DNA of 17,622 bases, from the NCBI GenBank assembly GCA_049522565.1, contig JBEKNT010000110.1, positions 1 through 17,622 of the forward strand. The letters are read 5' to 3'. The notes below the pieces were generated by a model, which saw only the letters and a program-made list of their open reading frames with translations, made no database searches and was not told the DNA's origin. Position numbers and translations under genes: made by a program. Below, piece after piece: positions 15,500-17,622 of the stretch. The DNA comes from JASHVB01 sp049522565 (GTDB taxonomy: Bacteria; Pseudomonadota; Alphaproteobacteria; Acetobacterales; Acetobacteraceae). How positions within the stretch are numbered: the first letter of the stretch is position 1; every line of letters starts with the position of its first letter.

Positions 15500-15609
15500 C
15501 GATGATCCTCCCTTTCGTCTGGTTGCCGGACTGTAGCCCGGTCTTGTGCTTCGCGGGAGAGGGGTTCTGGCGTATGCTGCGGCAGAAACCATTGCCGGAG
15601 GAGCACCCG
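15500..15609. promoter_or_regulatory. Divergent promoter spacer with half repeat
   Basis: The 110-base spacer between the solute-binding protein and intradiol dioxygenase genes must hold both start regions. A lone GCGGGAGAGG half-site (15553-15562) from the CCTCTCCC repeat family sits near its centre without its partner stem. I could not find a convincing -35/-10 pair for either direction. Confidence 0.4.
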
Positions 15610-16512
15610 ATGCAGGACCTCGACGAGTTTACCGCGACCGACGCCGCGCTCGAACAGATGGCGGCGACGCCGAACGCGCGGCTGAAGGAGATCGGCGACG
15701 CCGCGGTGCGCCACATGCACGCTTTCGCGCGCGAGGTGAACCTGACGCCGGAGGAGTGGCTGTTCGGCATCCAGTTCCTCACCGATGTCGGCAAGGCCTG
15801 CACGCCGGTGCGGCAGGAGTTCATTCTGCTGTCCGACGTGCTGGGGCTCAGTGCGGTGGTGAATGCGCTGCACGACAAGAAGGCGCGCGAACTCGGGTCG
15901 CAGAGCAGTCTGCTGGGACCGTTCTATCGCGAGGGTGCGCCGGAATTGCCGCTGGGGGCGTGCATCGCGGCGCATCCGTCGGTGGAGGAGATCGTCATCT
16001 ACGGCCGCGTCACCAGCAATGACGGCAAGCCGATCGCCGGCGCGCTGATCCAGGTCTGGCAGACCAGCGAGCATGGCCTGTACGATTTGCAGACGCACGG
16101 GCTGGAGGGCACCGACCTGCGCGCGAATTTCCGCACGGATGCGCAGGGGCGTTATCATTTCCGCACGGTGCGGCCGTTGGGGTATTCGATCCCGATGGAT
16201 GGCCCGGTCGGCGAGATGGTGAAGGCGCAGAAGCGGCACGGCTTCCGGCCGTCGCATATCCATTTCCTGATCGGCGGCGAGGGGTTCCGCGAACTGGTCA
16301 CCGCGCTGTACTTCGGCGACGACGAGCACATCGATTCCGACACGGTGTTCGGGGTGTCCGGTTCGCTGGTGGTGAACGCGGCGGAAGATCCGAACTCGCC
16401 GGTCCCGGGGCTGCGGGCGGTGCATTACGATTTCCGCCTGGCCGCGGCGGCGCCGGGCGAAAGCGGTCGCGTCGGTGCCGATCCGACCAAGATGATGCAG
16501 GCCGCGGAGTGA
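15610..16512 (+). CDS. Intradiol ring-cleavage dioxygenase (catechol/hydroxyquinol type)
   Basis: A non-heme Fe(III) dioxygenase cleaving a catechol-type ring between the two hydroxyls, 300 residues. An N-terminal dimerisation domain (about 1-95) precedes the catalytic domain, as in catechol 1,2- and hydroxyquinol 1,2-dioxygenases. The iron ligands are all visible: Tyr158 (HGLYDLQ), Tyr192 (LGYSIPMDGPVG), and His216 and His218 (RPSHIHFLI). GPFYREGAPELPLG at 103-116 is the usual domain junction. The substrate cannot be fixed from sequence, but the layout resembles hydroxyquinol enzymes more than protocatechuate ones. The ATG at 15610 has CCGGAGGAG upstream. It is followed by a repeat doublet with an intrinsic-terminator-like end before the cyclase gene. 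It may cleave the product of the Rieske oxygenase encoded nearby. Confidence 0.93.
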   Translation: MQDLDEFTATDAALEQMAATPNARLKEIGDAAVRHMHAFAREVNLTPEEWLFGIQFLTDVGKACTPVRQEFILLSDVLGLSAVVNALHDKKARELGSQSSLLGPFYREGAPELPLGACIAAHPSVEEIVIYGRVTSNDGKPIAGALIQVWQTSEHGLYDLQTHGLEGTDLRANFRTDAQGRYHFRTVRPLGYSIPMDGPVGEMVKAQKRHGFRPSHIHFLIGGEGFRELVTALYFGDDEHIDSDTVFGVSGSLVVNAAEDPNSPVPGLRAVHYDFRLAAAAPGESGRVGADPTKMMQAAE

Positions 16513-16515
16513 CGT

Positions 16516-16698
16516 AAAAACCTCTCCCGCGCTTTGCGCGGGAGAGGTCGAGGCGCGTCTGCGCCGAGGGTGAGGGTGATCGGGTCGGCACGCTCGTGCT
16601 TCGTGCCGGCAGCAAAGCATGGCATGGGGCGCCGCGGCTGCCTCACCCTCGCCGCTTGCGTGTCTTGACCTCTCCCGCGAAGCGGGAGAGGTTTTTTT
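16516..16698. repeat. REPIN-like doublet with outward terminator ends
   Basis: Hairpin 1 has stems 16521-16532 and 16536-16547 and is preceded by AAAAA (16516-16520). Hairpin 2 has stems 16669-16678 and 16682-16691 and is followed by TTTTTTT (16692-16698). The outer ends AAAAACCTCTCCCGC and GCGGGAGAGGTTTTT are inverted copies, and GAGGGTGAGG and CCTCACCCTC are inverted inside. Each end therefore looks like an intrinsic terminator facing outward. Confidence 0.85.
16669..16698 (+). terminator. Hairpin plus T7 tract just before the cyclase gene
   Basis: A 10-bp GC-rich stem with a GAA loop runs directly into seven Ts on the plus strand, the best intrinsic terminator in the window. It ends 19 bases before the cyclase ATG, so it would cut off read-through from the intradiol dioxygenase gene or act as an attenuator for the cyclase. 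Confidence 0.7.
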
Positions 16699-16717
16699 CT
16701 TCGCAAGGGAGACGCAG

Positions 16718-17506
16718 ATGCCGCGCCGGCTGATCGATATTTCGTCGCCGCTGATGGCGGGGATCAAGAGCGATCCTCCGCACATGCTGCCGCAGATCGA
16801 ATACCTCGACCATCACGCCACCGCGCCGGCGATGGCGGAGTATATGGGCGTGCGCGTCGATCAGTTGCCGGATGGCGAATACGCCGCGGTGGAGCGCGTC
16901 GCGATCAGCACGCATAACGGCACGCATCTCGATGCGCCGTATCATTTCTTCTCGACGATGAACCACGCGCTGAAGCCGGGCGGCGAGCCGTCCTGGCGGA
17001 TCGACGAGGTGCCGCTGGAGTGGTGCTTCCAGCCGGGCGTGAAGCTGGACTTCCGCCATCTGCCGGACGGCTATGTCGCGACGCCGGGCGATGTGGAAGC
17101 CGAACTGAAGCGCATCGGGCACACGCTGCGGCCGCTGGAGATCGTCGTGGTGAACACCGCGGCGGGGGCGAAATACGGCCAGGACGACTACGTCGATTCC
17201 GGCTGCGGCATGAGCAAGGCGGCGACGCTGTGGCTGCTGGAACGTGGCGTGCGGCTGACCGGAACCGATGCGTGGAGCTGGGACGCGCCGTTCTCGATCA
17301 CCCGCAGGCGCGTGGCGGAAACCGGCGATGCGGGGCTGATCTGGGAAGGCCATCGGGCCGGCCGCGAGATCGGCTATTCGCACCTGGAGAAGCTGCATAA
17401 TCTCGAAGAACTGCCGGGCGACGGGTTCGAGGTGGTGTGCTTCCCGGTGAAGGTGCACCGCGCCTCGGCCGGGTGGACACGGGCGGTGGCGATCCTGCCG
17501 GGATGA
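16718..17506 (+). CDS. Cyclase-family metal-dependent hydrolase (kynurenine formamidase-like)
   Basis: A 262-residue member of the cyclase family that includes bacterial kynurenine formamidase and isatin hydrolase. The metal-binding signature HNGTHLDAPYHF lies at residues 66-77 (His66, His70, Asp72, His76 as candidate ligands), and GTDAWSWDAPF further on is also family-typical. Members hydrolyse amides or lactone-like rings. The surrounding oxygenase genes suggest an aromatic or ring-cleavage product, but the substrate is not readable. The ATG at 16718 has AAGGGAGA eight to ten bases upstream; a longer frame begins inside the repeat and is rejected. Because a terminator-like hairpin lies directly in front, how the gene is transcribed is unclear. 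Beyond the stop, 17507-17555 holds nothing I can name. Confidence 0.92.
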   Translation: MPRRLIDISSPLMAGIKSDPPHMLPQIEYLDHHATAPAMAEYMGVRVDQLPDGEYAAVERVAISTHNGTHLDAPYHFFSTMNHALKPGGEPSWRIDEVPLEWCFQPGVKLDFRHLPDGYVATPGDVEAELKRIGHTLRPLEIVVVNTAAGAKYGQDDYVDSGCGMSKAATLWLLERGVRLTGTDAWSWDAPFSITRRRVAETGDAGLIWEGHRAGREIGYSHLEKLHNLEELPGDGFEVVCFPVKVHRASAGWTRAVAILPG

Positions 17507-17555
17507 TCCCGACAGGCACCAGGATAAGCGGCGGCCGTGTAACGATGGAACGACT

Positions 17556-17591
17556 CCCCCTCCCCTTGAGGGAGGGGGTTGGGGGGAGGGG
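17556..17591. repeat. C/G-rich hairpin with G-quadruplex potential
   Basis: CCCCCTCCC (17556-17564) pairs with GGGAGGGGG (17570-17578) around a 5-base loop, followed by further runs of six and four Gs. Several closely spaced G-runs on the plus strand could also fold as a quadruplex. It lies downstream of the cyclase gene and may act as its terminator, though it has no T-tract. Confidence 0.6.
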
Positions 17592-17622
17592 TGCGTACAT
17601 CCGTTGTCCTCGGATGTACGCA
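17592..17622. repeat. Perfect 12-bp inverted repeat at the right edge
   Basis: TGCGTACATCCG (17592-17603) and CGGATGTACGCA (17611-17622) pair perfectly around TTGTCCT. It is less GC-rich than its neighbours and ends exactly at the window edge, so it may extend further. It could be a hairpin of the preceding C/G-rich repeat unit or a separate site. Confidence 0.65.

Noticed and set aside
15379..16785. 468-residue minus-strand frame opposite the intradiol dioxygenase
   Set aside because: It crosses the divergent promoter spacer and the repeat doublet and has no family features, while the plus strand has all four iron ligands.

Overview
The window is very GC-rich chromosomal DNA (third codon positions almost all G or C). 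The order rplU-rpmA-obg, the catabolic enzyme families and the GC-rich extragenic palindromes suggest an alphaproteobacterium, perhaps Acetobacteraceae/Rhodospirillales. This is an inference from gene content; there is no rRNA to confirm it. I found no tRNA, rRNA, CRISPR array, transposase or transcription-factor gene.

Layout. (1) Positions 1-1784, minus strand: a housekeeping block of ribosomal proteins L21 (with an unusually long acidic tail) and L27, then the 5' part of the GTPase gene obg, which runs off the left edge. A good sigma70-type promoter precedes rplU. (2) 1913-2878, plus strand: a solitary aldo/keto reductase. (3) 2879-3297: a gene-free gap with an AT-rich 47-bp inverted repeat made of CACAGAT/ATCTGTG units. 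(4) 3298-6377, minus strand: a two-gene exported module, a phospholipase C/acid-phosphatase-like phosphoesterase followed almost without gap by a di-heme cytochrome c peroxidase/MauG-like protein. (5) 6622-8932, plus strand: an enolase-superfamily (mandelate racemase group) dehydratase candidate and a D-2-hydroxyacid dehydrogenase with a TTG start. (6) 8953-9534, minus strand: a YdjA-like nitroreductase, convergent with the preceding gene across a perfect palindrome. (7) 9696-11476, plus strand: an overlapping pair encoding large and small subunits of a LeuCD/aconitase-type hydro-lyase. (8) 11584-15499, minus strand: an ABC-type solute-binding protein, a persulfide dioxygenase-rhodanese fusion and a phthalate-dioxygenase-like Rieske oxygenase. 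(9) 15610-17506, plus strand: an intradiol ring-cleavage dioxygenase and a cyclase/kynurenine-formamidase-family hydrolase.

How the genes may fit together. From about 6.6 to 17.5 kb nearly every gene encodes a catabolic-type enzyme or its uptake protein: Rieske oxygenase (hydroxylation), intradiol dioxygenase (ring cleavage), cyclase-family hydrolase, LeuCD-like hydratase, enolase-type dehydratase, 2-hydroxyacid dehydrogenase and a periplasmic binding protein. This looks like a dispersed set for degrading an aromatic or hydroxy-acid compound. The substrate cannot be read from the sequence, and the changing strands show it is not one operon.

The other striking layer is the set of intergenic palindromes. 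One family has hairpins with CCTCTCCC/GGGAGAGG stems (8938-8970, 11465-11570, 16516-16698). A second is a C/G-rich element (7812-7863, 14156-14211). A third lies at the right edge (17556-17622). Two of the first family supply the stop codons of adjacent genes. One ends in a T7 tract only 19 bases before a start codon, so it may act in transcription termination or attenuation. I see no clear case for a wholly new biological system; the best leads are the REPIN-like doublets, the L21 tail and the undefined catabolic cluster.
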